This document shows, one piece after another, positions 7,072-15,684 of a stretch of DNA of 36,880 bases. Position numbers and translations under genes: made by a program. The stretch comes from Clostridiales bacterium (GTDB taxonomy: Bacteria > Bacillota > Clostridia > Christensenellales > Aristaeellaceae). Location: contig SVGK01000002.1 of NCBI GenBank assembly GCA_015056395.1, positions 1 to 36,880 on the forward strand, read 5' to 3'. The stretch's first letter is position 1. The number at the start of each line of letters is the position of its first letter. The notes beneath the pieces were generated by a model. It was not told the origin of the DNA. It was given only the letters and a program-made list of their open reading frames with translations, and did no database searches.

Positions 7072-8004
7072 TCAAGGGCGTATCTGCCTTGCGATATCCG
7101 CCATGCGGTCAAGGAGATGCCCTTCCGACATGAGCGGCGATACGGTCTCTTCGGCCTCCACGGCGACGGACGCCGCCGCAAGCCCGGCCAGCGCGCTTTG
7201 CTCCATGTCCATGCCCTTTGCCGCGGACCAGGCCAGCGCGGCCGTGAACGCGTCGCCCGCGCCCGTCGCGTTGACCACGCGCGCCGGCACGCCCGGCCAA
7301 TAGCGTATGCGTCCGCTGCGGCCAAAGCACAGCCCGTGCGTGCCGAGCGTGCAGTACACTTCGGCGCAGCCCTGTCGAAGCAGCGCCTCCACGGCGCTTT
7401 CGGCGCTCTCGCGGCCCGTGATGCGCATGCCCGTGAGCGCCTCGGCCTCCACGCGGTTCGGCTTGAAGCGCGCGATGTGGGGCAGCGCGTCCCTGAGGCG
7501 CGCCGCCTTGGCGGTGGACACGGCGTCCGCCACGACGGGCGCCTGCGCGTGCGCCGCCAGATATGAAAGCGTCTCGGCAGGCAAGTTCGCGTCCAGCACG
7601 AAAAGCGCGCTGTCGGAAAGCGCCGTGATCGCCTCCCGCAGTGCGGTGGGCGTCATGCGCTCGTGTATACCCATGTCGTTGACGGCCAGCACCATGTCGC
7701 CGTCGTCCTGCGCTATGAACAGGTATGTCGACGTCGCCTCGTCCGGAAACGTCACGGCGTGTCCGAGCCCCACGCCCGCGCGCGCGCAGTCCTGCGCGAC
7801 CAGCGCGGCGGAATGGTCCGCGCCCAGCGCCGTGACGAGCTCGGTGCGCACGCCCAGCCGCGCCAGATTGCAGGCGATGTTGCGGCCGACGCCGCCCATA
7901 GAGGACCTGACGCGCCCGGGGTTCGAATCCTCGCTCTTGAGCGGTGCGAAGGGAAAGCCTCCGATGTCGACATTGGCCGCGCCGAATACGGCGATACGAT
8001 CCAT
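7072..8004 (-). CDS. psuK: PfkB-family sugar kinase, probably pseudouridine kinase
   Basis: 310 residues of the ribokinase fold: N-terminal strand VFGAANVDIGG, substrate motif SSMGGVGRNIACNLARLG, and the ATP/anion-hole signature NATGAGDAFTAAL with the catalytic Asp. GGVGRN, AVNDMGI, the D-NLPAETL segment and VADAVSTAKA followed by FKPNRVEAE match pseudouridine kinases (YeiC/PsuK) better than ribo- or fructokinases. It would phosphorylate pseudouridine to its 5'-phosphate. The usual partner psuG is not in this window, so another nucleoside or sugar substrate is possible. First gene of its operon, with GAGGGGAG nine bases before the ATG. Confidence 0.8.
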   Translation of the reverse strand: MDRIAVFGAANVDIGGFPFAPLKSEDSNPGRVRSSMGGVGRNIACNLARLGVRTELVTALGADHSAALVAQDCARAGVGLGHAVTFPDEATSTYLFIAQDDGDMVLAVNDMGIHERMTPTALREAITALSDSALFVLDANLPAETLSYLAAHAQAPVVADAVSTAKAARLRDALPHIARFKPNRVEAEALTGMRITGRESAESAVEALLRQGCAEVYCTLGTHGLCFGRSGRIRYWPGVPARVVNATGAGDAFTAALAWSAAKGMDMEQSALAGLAAASVAVEAEETVSPLMSEGHLLDRMADIARQIRP

Positions 8005-8040
8005 AGGAAGGCACTCCCCTCAGTATGATCTGATACAAGC

Positions 8041-8069
8041 ATTATAACACTTTCGCACAGATGGCGCAA
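8041..8069 (-). promoter_or_regulatory. Promoter of the psuK-like/caspase operon
   Basis: Minus strand: TTGCGC (8064-8069), 17-base spacer, TATAAT (8041-8046). Confidence 0.75.
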
Positions 8070-8105
8070 GGACCGTTTGCGCCCACGGAACGGGCATCCG
8101 AACTC

Positions 8106-8134
8106 TTGTATTCTTCACGGAAAACGTGTATGAT
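8106..8134 (+). promoter_or_regulatory. Promoter of the SRAP gene
   Basis: TTGTAT (8106-8111), 17-base spacer, TATGAT (8129-8134). It is divergent from the kinase promoter, with the two -35 boxes 36 bases apart. Confidence 0.65.
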
Positions 8135-8170
8135 AGGAGCGGGACATATGACGTGCGGAGGTGGATGGAC

Positions 8171-8752
8171 ATGTGCGGACGCTACAGGCTGCCGGAGGAC
8201 CCGGACGAGCTGCTCGAACGCGTGCTCGAGGATCTGAACCGCGCGCCGGTCAAGGCCTCGGGCGAGGTGTTCCCATCGGACGTCGTGCCCGTGATGGCGC
8301 GAAGCCGGTCCGGAAACGCCAGGGGCTTCGCGATGCGCTGGGGCTTCGAAGCGCAGGGACGGCTGATCATAAACGCGCGCAGCGAGACGGCGGCGCAGAA
8401 GCCCCTGTTCCGCGAGAGCGCGGCGCAGAGGCGCTGCCTGGTGCCGCTTTCAGGCTACTACGAATGGCACCGCACGGGCAGCGGCGCGAAGTACTTCATC
8501 GCGCCTGGCGAGGCCGCGTGGCTGGCGGGACTCTACAGGCTCACGGACGCGGGCCCCGAGTTCACGGTGCTGACGCGCGCGCCGGGCGACGGCATCGCGT
8601 GGCTGCACGACAGGATGCCCGTGCTGCTGCCGCGCCGCGCCTGGGACGGATGGCTCGACCCGCACAGTCCCTTTTCCGAAGCGCTTGACCATGCCGTGAC
8701 GGACGTGCGGTACGAGGCGGCGGGAGACATACAGCTGGCGATGGACCTGTGA
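8171..8752 (+). CDS. SRAP-domain protein (YedK/HMCES family)
   Basis: 193 residues. It starts MCGRY, so Cys2 becomes the N-terminal nucleophile after Met removal. Other active-site parts are visible: NARSET (68-73), GYYEW with the conserved Glu (E98), and LHDRMPV with the His (H146). The family forms a covalent thiazolidine crosslink to abasic sites in single-stranded DNA and shields them. I chose this start because Cys must be residue 2 and because GGAGGTGG lies six bases upstream; earlier in-frame ATGs lack both. Confidence 0.93.
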   Translation: MCGRYRLPEDPDELLERVLEDLNRAPVKASGEVFPSDVVPVMARSRSGNARGFAMRWGFEAQGRLIINARSETAAQKPLFRESAAQRRCLVPLSGYYEWHRTGSGAKYFIAPGEAAWLAGLYRLTDAGPEFTVLTRAPGDGIAWLHDRMPVLLPRRAWDGWLDPHSPFSEALDHAVTDVRYEAAGDIQLAMDL

Positions 8753-8772
8753 CTTGACGAGGAGGCAATGAC

Positions 8773-9204
8773 ATGGAGACGAGGGATCTGATATTCGGAC
8801 TGGCGCACATAGGCATCAACGTACCTGACCTGGAGGCTTCCGTCGCGTTCTACCGCGACCTGTTCGGCTTCGAGGTGACGCAGACCAACTATGACGCGGA
8901 GGGTCGGCCGCACATCATATTCATGAGCAAGTGCGGCGTGGTGCTGGAGCTGATCCACGTCGCGCAGGAGGAGGTGCGGGCGACCGTCGACGCGGCCGCG
9001 GCGACGAACAACCACGTAGCGCTGGCGTGCGCGGACACGGCCAGGTTCATGGAGACGCTCAGGGCCAGGGGCATACCCTGCGAGACGGACGCGCCCAAGG
9101 TGGTCGAAAACTTCGGCCGGCCGGACGTGGACATACACGTGGTGTTCCTGCGCGGCCCCGCGGGCGAGCGCGTCGAGGTGTTCCAGCAGGTCACGAAGTG
9201 GTGA
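8773..9204 (+). CDS. VOC/glyoxalase-superfamily protein
   Basis: 143 residues with two beta-alpha-beta-beta-beta modules. The first holds the metal His in LAHIGINVPDLEASVAFYRD; the second begins NNHVALACADTARFMETL, and a late Glu appears in GERVEVFQQ. This matches metal-dependent lactoylglutathione-lyase-like or methylmalonyl-CoA-epimerase-like members; the substrate cannot be decided. GAGGAGG is placed eight to nine bases before the start. It follows the SRAP gene by 20 bases and precedes alr by 18, so the three are probably co-transcribed. Confidence 0.85.
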   Translation: METRDLIFGLAHIGINVPDLEASVAFYRDLFGFEVTQTNYDAEGRPHIIFMSKCGVVLELIHVAQEEVRATVDAAAATNNHVALACADTARFMETLRARGIPCETDAPKVVENFGRPDVDIHVVFLRGPAGERVEVFQQVTKW

Positions 9205-9222
9205 CAGCGCGGGTGATTTATC

Positions 9223-10320
9223 ATGGTACATATGACTGATGAACGCTTTTCCCGCTGCTGGGCGGAGATCGACGCGGAGAGGCTCAGGGAGAACTACCGC
9301 TCAGCAAGGCGGCGCGCGGGCGGCGCGCGCGTGATCTGCGTGCTCAAGGGCAACGCCTACGGCCTCGGCGCGGCGGAGGCCTGCCGCGCGCTCAAGCAGG
9401 CCGGCGCGGACATGTTCGCCGTCGCCTCCGGCGGCGAGGCCGAGGCGCTGCTGGGCGTGTTCCCCGGAACGGACGTGCTGGTACTGGGGCTGGTGGGCGC
9501 GGTGCAGGCCGCGCGGCTGATCGGCATGGGCGCGGTGTTCACGCTGTTCAGCCGGCACTATGGCGATATGCTCGCGGACGCGGCGCAGCGCGCCGGACGA
9601 CCCGCGCGCGTGCACATCAAGGCGGAGACGGGCCTCATGCGGCTGGGCCTCACGGACGCTGCGGAGCTCGACGGGCTGCTCCCGTCCCCCCATCTCAGGG
9701 TCGAGGGCCTCTTCACGCACCTTGCGCTGCACGACCGCACGGCGGACGAGGCGCAGTTTTCCGCGCTTGACCGCTTCGCGGAGGCGCTTGGGGCGCGGGG
9801 CATTGCGCCCGGCATGGTGCACGCGCTGGATTCGATCGGCCTCGTGCGCTACCCGGAGCGCGCGATGGACGCCGTGCGCGTGGGCGCGTGGCTCTACGGC
9901 GTGCGCCCGCGCGGCTGCCCGGAGGACCAGGCGCGCCCGGTCGTGACGCTGAAGACGCGCGTGGCGCAGCTGCACGCCGCGAGGAAGGGCGCGCGCGTGG
10001 GCTACGACGACGACCATTTCCTTTCTCGAGACAGCGTGATCGCGACGCTGTCCGCGGGCTATGCGGACGGCGTGCCGCGCTACAAAAACACCGGCGCGGT
10101 GGTGATACGCGGCAGGCGCGCGCCGGTCAGGGGCCTCGTCTGCATGGACCAGATGATGGTGGACGTGACCGACATACCCGATGTGCGCGAGGGCGACGCG
10201 GCGACGCTGCTGGGCGACAGCATAGACATAGAGGAATACGCAGCCTGGGGCGGCATGAACCACAACGAGGCGCTCGCGCGCCTGGGGACGAGGGTGGAGA
10301 GAGTTTGGAGGGAGGAGTGA
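9223..10320 (+). CDS. alr: Alanine racemase
   Basis: 365 residues, PLP-dependent, giving D-Ala for peptidoglycan. The PLP lysine is K42 in VLKGNAYGLG (usually VVKANAYGHG), the opposing catalytic Tyr is Y280 in SAGYADGVPR, and the signature CMDQMMVDVT is intact. An N-terminal TIM barrel and a C-terminal beta domain are present and the length is normal. The Gly after the PLP lysine and the Leu in place of His in the first motif are mild departures. Start chosen at the first ATG, about nine bases after GGGTGAT; MTDERF three codons later is the alternative. Convergent with the repressor gene. Confidence 0.94.
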   Translation: MVHMTDERFSRCWAEIDAERLRENYRSARRRAGGARVICVLKGNAYGLGAAEACRALKQAGADMFAVASGGEAEALLGVFPGTDVLVLGLVGAVQAARLIGMGAVFTLFSRHYGDMLADAAQRAGRPARVHIKAETGLMRLGLTDAAELDGLLPSPHLRVEGLFTHLALHDRTADEAQFSALDRFAEALGARGIAPGMVHALDSIGLVRYPERAMDAVRVGAWLYGVRPRGCPEDQARPVVTLKTRVAQLHAARKGARVGYDDDHFLSRDSVIATLSAGYADGVPRYKNTGAVVIRGRRAPVRGLVCMDQMMVDVTDIPDVREGDAATLLGDSIDIEEYAAWGGMNHNEALARLGTRVERVWREE

Positions 10321-10323
10321 AGG

Positions 10324-10983
10324 TCAACGAACTGCCATGCCCTTGCGCACGCCCTTGAGCGGGTCGCTCTTATACACCCTCATGTATCCCACCACGACGC
10401 CCAGTATCCTTATCACGTCATGCTCGCTCAGCCTGAAGCGCATGGGCGGATAGGCGGGGTTGTCGCTGGTCAGCGTCACGCCGTCGGCTTCGTGGTACAC
10501 GTGCTTTACGGAGGCGCTGTCGTCCACCAGCACCACCGCCACCGTGCCGTTGTCCACGTCCGGCTGCTCGCGCACGAACAGCACGTCGCCGTCCAGATAC
10601 GTGGGCGCCATGCTGTCGCCGCGCACGGTCAGCGCGTAGTCGGCGCGCAGCGTGTCGTCCGCGTCGACCCACGCCTCGTAGTCCTGCTCCGCCAGTATCG
10701 GCACGCCCGCGGCGACCTCGCCAATCAGCGGTATCGCCTGCCGCTTCATCGAAGCGAGAGGCCTGAGCCCCTCGGGCCACTCGTCCTCCCAGCCCATGAG
10801 CCACGCCGGCGCGACGCGCAGCGCGCGCGAGATCGGCTGCAGCTTGTCCGCGCGCATGTGCGATATGTCCCCCGCCTCGTAGCGGTAGATCGTCGCCGGC
10901 GAAAGGCCCGTGCGCTCTGCCAGCGCCTCGACCGTCAGCCCGAGCGCCTGCCTGCGCTCCCTGATGCGTTCTCCCGGGGTCAT
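10324..10983 (-). CDS. XRE/S24 autocleaving repressor (CI/LexA-like)
   Basis: 219 residues. An N-terminal Cro/CI helix-turn-helix (LTVEALAERTGLSPATIYRY) joins a C-terminal S24 peptidase-like domain with Ala92-Gly93 as likely cleavage site (EVAAGVPIL), Ser124 in GDSMAPTYLDGD and Lys160 in SASVKHVY, the Ser/Lys dyad of LexA and phage CI. It should repress until activated RecA triggers self-cleavage. True LexA is unlikely because the DNA-binding domain is XRE-type, not winged helix. AAGGAGGT is eight bases before this ATG; the longer frame runs through the promoter. Its promoter overlaps one of four operator-like palindromes, so autoregulation is likely. Confidence 0.92.
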   Translation of the reverse strand: MTPGERIRERRQALGLTVEALAERTGLSPATIYRYEAGDISHMRADKLQPISRALRVAPAWLMGWEDEWPEGLRPLASMKRQAIPLIGEVAAGVPILAEQDYEAWVDADDTLRADYALTVRGDSMAPTYLDGDVLFVREQPDVDNGTVAVVLVDDSASVKHVYHEADGVTLTSDNPAYPPMRFRLSEHDVIRILGVVVGYMRVYKSDPLKGVRKGMAVR

Positions 10984-11015
10984 CACGGCATACCTCCTTG
11001 AATCTCTTTTCAAGC

Positions 11016-11044
11016 ATGATAGCACATTTCTCGCATAAATGCAA
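11016..11044 (-). promoter_or_regulatory. Promoter of the repressor gene
   Basis: Minus strand: TTGCAT (11039-11044), 17-base spacer, TATCAT (11016-11021). The first operator-like palindrome covers its -35 box. Confidence 0.75.
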
Positions 11045-11139
11045 GCAATTTGCACAAATATTCGCGGATACGCGATTTTCCCGTTGACAATTCGCATTTC
11101 CGCGGTTATAATGACGTCATGATTTCGCGTAAACGCGAA
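11030..11139. promoter_or_regulatory. Four operator-like palindromes in the divergent switch region
   Basis: Sites start at 11030 (CTCGCATAAATGCAAG), 11061 (TTCGCGGATACGCGAT), 11091 (TTCGCATTTCCGCGGT, weaker) and 11124 (TTCGCGTAAACGCGAA, perfect dyad). Spacings are 31, 30 and 33 bases, about three helical turns. Site 1 covers the repressor -35, site 3 fills the spacer of the rightward promoter, and site 4 lies just after its expected start. This is the layout of a phage-type control region. Confidence 0.7.
11084..11112 (+). promoter_or_regulatory. Consensus sigma-A promoter of the sigma-like gene
   Basis: TTGACA (11084-11089), 17-base spacer, TATAAT (11107-11112). Both hexamers are perfect, so expression should be strong unless repressed. 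Confidence 0.92.
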
Positions 11140-11163
11140 CAAAACCCACAGAGGAGGTGCTCC

Positions 11164-11562
11164 ATGACGAACGAGAACAGGCCCGCGCGCATGCTGTTAG
11201 GCGCATGGGCGAACGTGCCCGCGCGCACGAAGGAGCTGGAGCAGGAGCGCGCATGGGCGCTCGCGCAGCGCGACCGCGCCGAGGACGAGGAGGGCCAACA
11301 GGCGTGGACGGAGCTGGCCGCATCTGTCGAGCGCGAGCTCGCGCAGTGCGCGCGCCTCAGGCAGGCCGTCGACGAGGTGCTCGGCGCGATGGAACCAGCG
11401 TACAGGGACGTGGTGCGCCTGCGCTACGAGAAGGGCATGCACTACGCCGCCATTGCGCGCGCCACGCACTACTCCGTAGACCACGTGCGTCACATCAAAT
11501 CCAACGCGGACAGGGCTGTGGCAAGGGCGCTGCTCACAGATGCGCCAAAGTCCGATTCTTAG
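11164..11562 (+). CDS. Sigma-70 region 4-like / ArpU-type regulator
   Basis: 132 residues. The middle is a charged coiled coil (ELEQERAWALAQRDRAEDEE). Residues ~75-115 resemble sigma region 4: MEPAYRDVVRLRYEKGMHY, then AAIARATHYSVDHVRHI as the helix-turn-helix. Such short proteins are common in Firmicutes prophages and mobile elements as late-gene activators (DUF1492/ArpU-like). The start follows GAGGAGGTG with a five-base gap. Being divergent from a CI-like repressor and under a consensus promoter with operators suggests an inducible activator. No phage genes follow; the next gene is a secreted LRR protein 81 bases downstream. Confidence 0.75.
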   Translation: MTNENRPARMLLGAWANVPARTKELEQERAWALAQRDRAEDEEGQQAWTELAASVERELAQCARLRQAVDEVLGAMEPAYRDVVRLRYEKGMHYAAIARATHYSVDHVRHIKSNADRAVARALLTDAPKSDS

Positions 11563-11643
11563 CGTGAACTTAACCATCACGACACACATCACAAGGCTGT
11601 TTGTGTTAATATAAGATGAATAATTAGCGAAAGGATGGTTTCT

Positions 11644-12852
11644 ATGCGCAAAAGCCTCATGATGATCGCGCTGTTGGCCTGCGCGTTTGCCCTGATACTG
11701 GGCTGTACGGCGCTGGGAGAGGATGATCGCGTCGAACGCGCCTCCTACGTAAGGATCAACTCAACGAACTTCCCGGATGAGTACTTCAGGGATTACGTTT
11801 CGGATTACTGCGATTCGAACGGGGATGGGAAGCTCTCGTCCACCGAGATCGCGGCGGTCAAGGAGATCGACCTCATGTACGAGGGTTGTGAATCTCTCAA
11901 GGGCGTCGAGTATTTCACCGCACTTGAAGTCCTTGACGTGACGGAGAATGAGCTGACGAGCCTGGATGTCAGCAAGAACGTCAACCTGCGCGATTTGGGC
12001 TGCGCGATCAACTCGCTTGCCCGGTTGGACCTTACGAAAAATACAAAGCTGGAATCTCTCTCATGCAGTGGCAATCAGCTAACATCGCTTGATGTCAGCA
12101 ACAACACACAGTTAGAATGGCTGGAGTGTCAGTACAATTTCCTGACCAGTCTGGATGTGACGAACAACACACAGCTGACCGATCTCTGTTTTACCAGTAA
12201 TGAAATCAGTTCCATTGACTTGAGCAAGTGCATCGCATTGGAATCCCTTGAGTGTGGTGGGAACCGACTCACGCAACTTAATGTCACGAAGCTGACGAAG
12301 CTCACATGGTTAGATTGTTCCGAAAACAAACTGACCTCGCTGGATGTGAGTAAATGTACTAAACTTGAATACCTCGCATGTCCTGGGAACAACATAAAGT
12401 CGCTCAATGTGGTCACTTGCCCGAACCTGGTCAAGGCCGTAATGCACGGAAAGTATACGAACTACGGCTCCTACGGCTGCTCCTACTCGTGGACAAACAA
12501 CGACGACATATGGTATGACCTCTATTTCGACGAAGGCACCACCATAACAGCCTCCATCATGTCCACCCCCGATTTCATCATACCCGCCAAGGCCACCAGC
12601 ATACAGGCCGAGGCGTTCATGAAGGCCGGTATGACCGTGGTCGTCTGCCCGAACACGCTGAAGACGATAGGCGCAAGGGCCTTCGCGAACTGCACGGCCC
12701 TTAAACAGATCTACATCCCCGCGACCACCACCGCCATCGCCGATGACGCATTCAGCGGCTGCACGGGCCTTACGATCTACGCGCCCGCCGGAAGCGCCGC
12801 AGCGGCGTTCGCAAGCGACCATGATATCAAATTTATTTCATATGTCCGCTGA
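11644..12852 (+). CDS. Secreted EF-hand/LRR protein, paralog 1
   Basis: 402 residues. Signal peptide (MRKSLMMIALLACAFALIL...); GCTALG could be read as a weak lipobox but the paralogs use plain signal peptidase sites. Next is the domain INSTNFPDEYFRDYV with an EF-hand loop DSNGDGKLSSTE, then about 7.5 LRR units of 21 residues (LTSLDVSxNTxLxxLxCxxN, usually a Cys in each), then a BspA-type LRR_5 cap ending IYAPAGSAAAAFASDHDI. Probably exported and released or loosely wall-bound, for Ca-dependent protein or glycan contact. The second of two near ATGs is chosen for RBS spacing (AAAGGATGG) and agreement with the MRK/MRR start of the paralogs. Confidence 0.88.
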   Translation: MRKSLMMIALLACAFALILGCTALGEDDRVERASYVRINSTNFPDEYFRDYVSDYCDSNGDGKLSSTEIAAVKEIDLMYEGCESLKGVEYFTALEVLDVTENELTSLDVSKNVNLRDLGCAINSLARLDLTKNTKLESLSCSGNQLTSLDVSNNTQLEWLECQYNFLTSLDVTNNTQLTDLCFTSNEISSIDLSKCIALESLECGGNRLTQLNVTKLTKLTWLDCSENKLTSLDVSKCTKLEYLACPGNNIKSLNVVTCPNLVKAVMHGKYTNYGSYGCSYSWTNNDDIWYDLYFDEGTTITASIMSTPDFIIPAKATSIQAEAFMKAGMTVVVCPNTLKTIGARAFANCTALKQIYIPATTTAIADDAFSGCTGLTIYAPAGSAAAAFASDHDIKFISYVR

Positions 12853-12966
12853 TGTTGTCATAATAAAGTTACAATTTATTTAAATGCACAAAATACTTTC
12901 ATCGATTTAACCCCATAGTTTTTTAGTAGACTGTGTTTGGGTGAAATCATTCTGGAGGTATCGTGC

Positions 12967-14175
12967 ATGCGCAAATATCCGTTCTCGCTGATATCGGCCG
13001 CTGTCGCCTTCATGCTGCTGCTGGGCGGCAGCGCGCTGGCGTCCGTATCGATCAGTTCCTCTCACTTCCCGGACGAGACGTTCCGCGACTACATCACCGA
13101 GGAGTTCGATCTGGATTTCAGCGGTTCCCTCTCGAACGACGAAATCGAGGCCGCCACGGATATCAACATACAGGAAAGCGACATAACGTCACTGGAAGGC
13201 ATCGAATACTTCACGTCGCTTGTGGTGCTGGACTGCAGCCTGAACGACCTGGACGAGCTGGATGTCTCCAAAAACACGCTTCTTGAGGAGCTCTACTGCG
13301 ACGGCAACAGCCTGTCGAGCCTCGACGTGTCGAACTGCGCGTCCTTAAGGATACTCTCCTGCGCCGACAATGACCTCTCCGCGCTGAACGTGTCGAAATG
13401 CACGGAGCTTACCGAGCTGACCTGCGGCTTCAACAAGATCACATCGCTGAACGTCGCAAGCTGCCCCGACCTCATGACGCTCAGCTGCGAGGGCAACCGG
13501 CTCACCTCGCTGAACGTCACGGGCAACGGCGCTCTCATGTTCCTCGCCTGCGGCTACAACAGCCTCGGCAGCCTCAACGTGAAGAGCTGTCCCGACCTTG
13601 CGGAACTCTACTGCGAGAGCGCGGGGCTGACCGCGCTGGACATCACGAACAACGGGGCGCTCACGATGCTGTACTGCTTCGGCAACGCGATATCGCGCCT
13701 GGACCTGACCGAATGCCCGAACCTGCTGCGCTGCGCGACGGAGGGCGAGGTGCTCCTGAGCGAGGTCGAGTACGACGCAAGCGGCGCGGAGACGCTGTCC
13801 TCGAACGTGTACTGGCTGGACGAGGAGGACCTCTACTGCGAGATGCGCGTGCATCCCTCCACCTCGCTCATGACCACAGTGATGTCCACGCCGGACTTCA
13901 CGCTGCCCTCGGGCCTCACGGAGATCGGCGCACAGGCCTTCACGGGCGCGGACATGACCGTGGTGCTCTGCCCGAACGGGCTGAAGACCATAGGCGCAAA
14001 GGCGTTTTCGGACTGCGCGGGACTTCAGGAGATCTACATACCCGCATCCGTGGTGGCGATCGCCTCCGACGCGTTCTCCGGATGCTCCGGGCTCACGATC
14101 TATGCGCCCGCAGGCAGCGCCGCGGCAACGTTCGCGGCGAACAGGGGATTCGATTGCGTGACTTATACGAGGTGA
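12967..14175 (+). CDS. Secreted EF-hand/LRR protein, paralog 2
   Basis: 402 residues with the same plan as its neighbour: signal peptide ending GGSALA, domain SSSHFPDETFRDYI with loop DLDFSGSLSNDE, about 7.5 Cys-containing 21-residue LRRs (LSSLDVSNCASLRILSCADN), and an LRR_5 cap (MTVVLCPNGLKTIGAKAF; IYAPAGSAAATFA). Cys replaces Asn at several SNC/SKC positions. TGGAGGTA lies before MRKY; an upstream in-frame ATG lacks a site. It is GC-rich throughout, unlike the middle of paralogs 1 and 3. The 114-base gap before it shows no terminator, so read-through from paralog 1 is possible. A strong hairpin ends it. Confidence 0.88.
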   Translation: MRKYPFSLISAAVAFMLLLGGSALASVSISSSHFPDETFRDYITEEFDLDFSGSLSNDEIEAATDINIQESDITSLEGIEYFTSLVVLDCSLNDLDELDVSKNTLLEELYCDGNSLSSLDVSNCASLRILSCADNDLSALNVSKCTELTELTCGFNKITSLNVASCPDLMTLSCEGNRLTSLNVTGNGALMFLACGYNSLGSLNVKSCPDLAELYCESAGLTALDITNNGALTMLYCFGNAISRLDLTECPNLLRCATEGEVLLSEVEYDASGAETLSSNVYWLDEEDLYCEMRVHPSTSLMTTVMSTPDFTLPSGLTEIGAQAFTGADMTVVLCPNGLKTIGAKAFSDCAGLQEIYIPASVVAIASDAFSGCSGLTIYAPAGSAAATFAANRGFDCVTYTR

Positions 14176-14189
14176 CGCACAGGCGCGTC

Positions 14190-14232
14190 ATGACGGTGTG
14201 CGGCGAAGCACTTGCTTCACCGCACACCGTCA
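14190..14232 (+). terminator. Strong hairpin terminator after LRR paralog 2
   Basis: An 18-20-base stem with one mismatch (GACGGTGTGCGG... with its complement) and a 4-base loop, followed by TTTTG. Confidence 0.8.
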
Positions 14233-14335
14233 TTTTGTATACTTGTCATCTTTATTTAATATTCATGTTATCATATATCAATGTCTCCATTGTATAATTA
14301 TTGCATATTGAGTTTTTAATGGGAGGACGATCCGG

Positions 14336-15661
14336 ATGCGCAGAGGACTTTTGATGGCGCTGTTGTTTATCGCGCTGTTTACGCTTGCCATGGCGCCCGC
14401 GACGCTGGCTGAGGACGCCGTGCCGCGCGCAAGCTCGGTCACGATCAACTCGACCAACTTCCCGGACAGCATCTTCAGGCAGTACGTTAAGGCTGAGTTC
14501 GACGCAAACGGCGACGGGAAGCTGTCGTCAACGGAGATTGCTTCGGTAAAAGCGATCGAACTGGTTGAAGTCCCTGATATGAAAACCATGAAGGGAGTCG
14601 AATACTTCACTTCTCTGGAAGAGCTGTATATCGAAGAATCCAGCATCTCCAGCATCGACGTGTCCAAGCTGACAAAGCTGAAACGCCTTGGTGTCTGGGG
14701 ATGCGAACTAACAAAGCTAAACATCACAAGTCTTGTAAATCTAACGTATCTCGAGTGCAGCTGCAATTCTCTGACTTCGCTCGACATTTCAAAAAACACA
14801 AATCTTGAGTATCTGAGTTGCACATATAACAACCTGACAAAACTCGATGTATCAAAGAACATAAATCTGCAAGAACTCTGGTGTGGCGGCAACAAACTGA
14901 CCAGTCTGAACGTTTCAACACTGACAAAGCTCGACGCACTCGGCTGTTATGATAACGCCTTGACAAGCCTGGATATGACAAAGAACACATATCTGACCTG
15001 GCTGGACTTCGATATGAACAGCATCAAGACGATCGACCTGAGTATGAATGCGAACCTGACATACCTCAACTGCAGCATGAATAAACTCACAAGCCTTAAC
15101 ATCAGTAAGTGCACAAAGCTGGAAAGGCTGATAAGCTACGACAACAGCTTTACAACACTGGATATCTCCAACTGTCCCAACCTCGTAACCTGCGTACAGA
15201 AGGGAACCTACGAAGTCAACCATATAGACTGGGATAACTACTATCTGGACGAGTGGGATCCCTATGGTGAATTCAACTTCACAGCCGTCGGTTACATATA
15301 TGATTCAGACGATTATGATAACTATACTGTCTGCTATAACAGCACCGTCAAGCTCACCTATAACGCCCTCCCCGCGGCCGACTTCGTGCTGCCCGCAAAG
15401 CTGACCACGATACAGACCGAGGCCTTCCGCGGCGGCGCGATGACCATGGTGATTTGCCCGAACACGCTTAAGTCCATAGGCGCAAAGGCATTCATGAACT
15501 GCACGAAACTCAAGGGCATATACATACCCGCCTCCGTCACGTCGATCGCGCCCGACGCGTTCTCCGGCTGCTCCGGCTTCACGATCTACGCGCCCTCCGG
15601 CAGTGTGGCCGAAGTGTTCGCGGAGAACAAGGACTATGACTACGTGGCCTACACAAGATAG
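14336..15661 (+). CDS. Secreted EF-hand/LRR protein, paralog 3
   Basis: 441 residues: signal peptide ending PATLA, domain INSTNFPDSIFRQYV with EF-hand loop DANGDGKLSSTE, about 8.5 LRRs of 21 residues (LTSLDISKNTNLEYLSC), then an insert of ~45 residues rich in Tyr/Asp/Trp (DWDNYYLDEWDPYGEF) before the LRR_5 cap. The paralogs have a shorter, unrelated linker there. The LRR array and insert are clearly AT-richer than the gene ends. GGGAGGA precedes the start. A TATAAT box lies at about 14294. A separate transcript is likely because a strong terminator precedes it. Confidence 0.88.
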   Translation: MRRGLLMALLFIALFTLAMAPATLAEDAVPRASSVTINSTNFPDSIFRQYVKAEFDANGDGKLSSTEIASVKAIELVEVPDMKTMKGVEYFTSLEELYIEESSISSIDVSKLTKLKRLGVWGCELTKLNITSLVNLTYLECSCNSLTSLDISKNTNLEYLSCTYNNLTKLDVSKNINLQELWCGGNKLTSLNVSTLTKLDALGCYDNALTSLDMTKNTYLTWLDFDMNSIKTIDLSMNANLTYLNCSMNKLTSLNISKCTKLERLISYDNSFTTLDISNCPNLVTCVQKGTYEVNHIDWDNYYLDEWDPYGEFNFTAVGYIYDSDDYDNYTVCYNSTVKLTYNALPAADFVLPAKLTTIQTEAFRGGAMTMVICPNTLKSIGAKAFMNCTKLKGIYIPASVTSIAPDAFSGCSGFTIYAPSGSVAEVFAENKDYDYVAYTR

Positions 15662-15684
15662 AACATTCGAATGAGCTTTCCGCG

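Noticed and set aside
10324-10983. The S24 repressor as the cell's LexA
   Set aside because: Its DNA-binding domain is XRE/CI-type and it sits in a phage-like divergent switch; LexA of Firmicutes has a winged helix.
11699-11706. Lipobox (ILGC) in LRR paralog 1
   Set aside because: Leu at -2 is unfavourable, and the three paralogs have ordinary signal peptidase I sites without Cys.
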